Assembly: GCA_963739645.1 (NCBI GenBank)
Contig: CAVUBM010000062.1
Location: forward strand, 3,400-67,399
Origin: JASHPR01 sp963739645
GTDB taxonomy: Bacteria; Actinomycetota; Actinomycetes; Streptosporangiales; Streptosporangiaceae
DNA length: 64,000 nucleotides
Reading direction: 5' to 3'
The notes beneath the pieces are model-generated. The model searched no databases, was not told the origin of the DNA, and saw nothing but the letters and a program-made list of their open reading frames with translations. Positions within the stretch are counted from its first letter, which is position 1; each line of letters opens with the position of its first letter. Of this stretch, positions 63,802 to 64,000 are shown piece after piece. Both the position numbers and the translations under genes were made by a program.

Positions 63802-64000
63802 GCCGGCGAGGGCAGGCGGAGGGCCTGGGCGTGGCGCGCGGGACCCATGGGGCTGGCGGGGCATCTGGGCTGCCCCCGCGCTCCATGACCGGTGCTCTAG
63901 GCCGAGCCAGCCGCCCCAAACGGCCACCCGCAGCCCCGGCGCCCTACGCCGGGGCCAGCCGGCCTGGCGGCCGACTCCCACCGGCGCTGGCCGCCGGAGG

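Overview
The window is two unlike pieces of DNA. Bases 1 to about 2,130 are AT-rich and look archaeal, most likely from a soil ammonia-oxidising thaumarchaeote. They hold a luciferase-like (LLM) gene with a TATA box placed for a leaderless transcript, a 95-bp tandem repeat and the PDZ end of an HtrA-like protein. From about 2,130 to 64,000 the DNA is very GC-rich and actinobacterial: GTG/TTG starts, GTGA/ATGA overlaps, F420-type enzymes, DUF397 and XRE/DUF5753 genes, DUF574 methyltransferase, TPR-CHAT protein, SecA2 and lutABC. The switch falls inside an agmatinase gene, so an assembly chimera is the simplest explanation.

Layout of the actinobacterial part. 2.1-6.1 kb: truncated agmatinase, small membrane protein, quinone-oxidoreductase-like enzyme, spermidine-synthase-like protein, DUF6220 membrane protein and an intradiol (hydroxyquinol/catechol type) dioxygenase. 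6.5-9.5 kb: an operon of a processive GT2 glycosyltransferase, a 49-residue protein that is almost only an LPVTG sorting signal, a sortase and a polysaccharide-deacetylase-like protein. 9.4-14.5 kb: MFS exporter and divergent MerR regulator, LLM oxidoreductase, secreted PQQ-type propeller. 14.9-20.3 kb: ECF-like sigma factor, small unknown protein, TPR-CHAT protease-like gene and cytoplasmic subtilisin, a possible proteolytic signalling module. 20.3-29.6 kb: mixed enzymes, an FtsX permease, an anti-sigma protein with a sigma-4 relic, and a LigD-like PE-POL gene. 29.6-39.1 kb: LLM enzyme, alpha/beta hydrolase, two P450s, methyltransferase, phosphoglucomutase, SecA2.

39.1-44.6 kb is accessory: an HTH-sensor gene with a GT-A-like partner behind an AT-rich palindromic promoter, tiny membrane proteins and an unknown conserved protein. 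44.8-50.7 kb is an intact IclR-controlled operon best read as L-carnitine catabolism: dehydrogenase, BKACE-type cleavage enzyme, two hotdog thioesterases, acyl-CoA dehydrogenase and CaiD-like hydratase. 50.8-52.7 kb is an XRE/ATPase/DUF397 trio. 52.9-58.5 kb has a universal stress protein, ArsB-like transporter, CtaG-like protein, AraC and VOC proteins and a hydrolase. 58.7-62.6 kb is a LacI-lutABC lactate-utilisation operon whose three lut genes are broken by many single-base shifts. A GNAT gene and a long hairpin end the window.

Many otherwise well conserved genes carry single-base frame breaks, very dense in lutABC, the TPR-CHAT gene and the LigD-like gene, while the 6-kb carnitine operon, phosphoglucomutase and both P450s are clean. 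Locally poor consensus sequence is the likeliest cause, so frame-broken genes are given here with their reconstructed extents.
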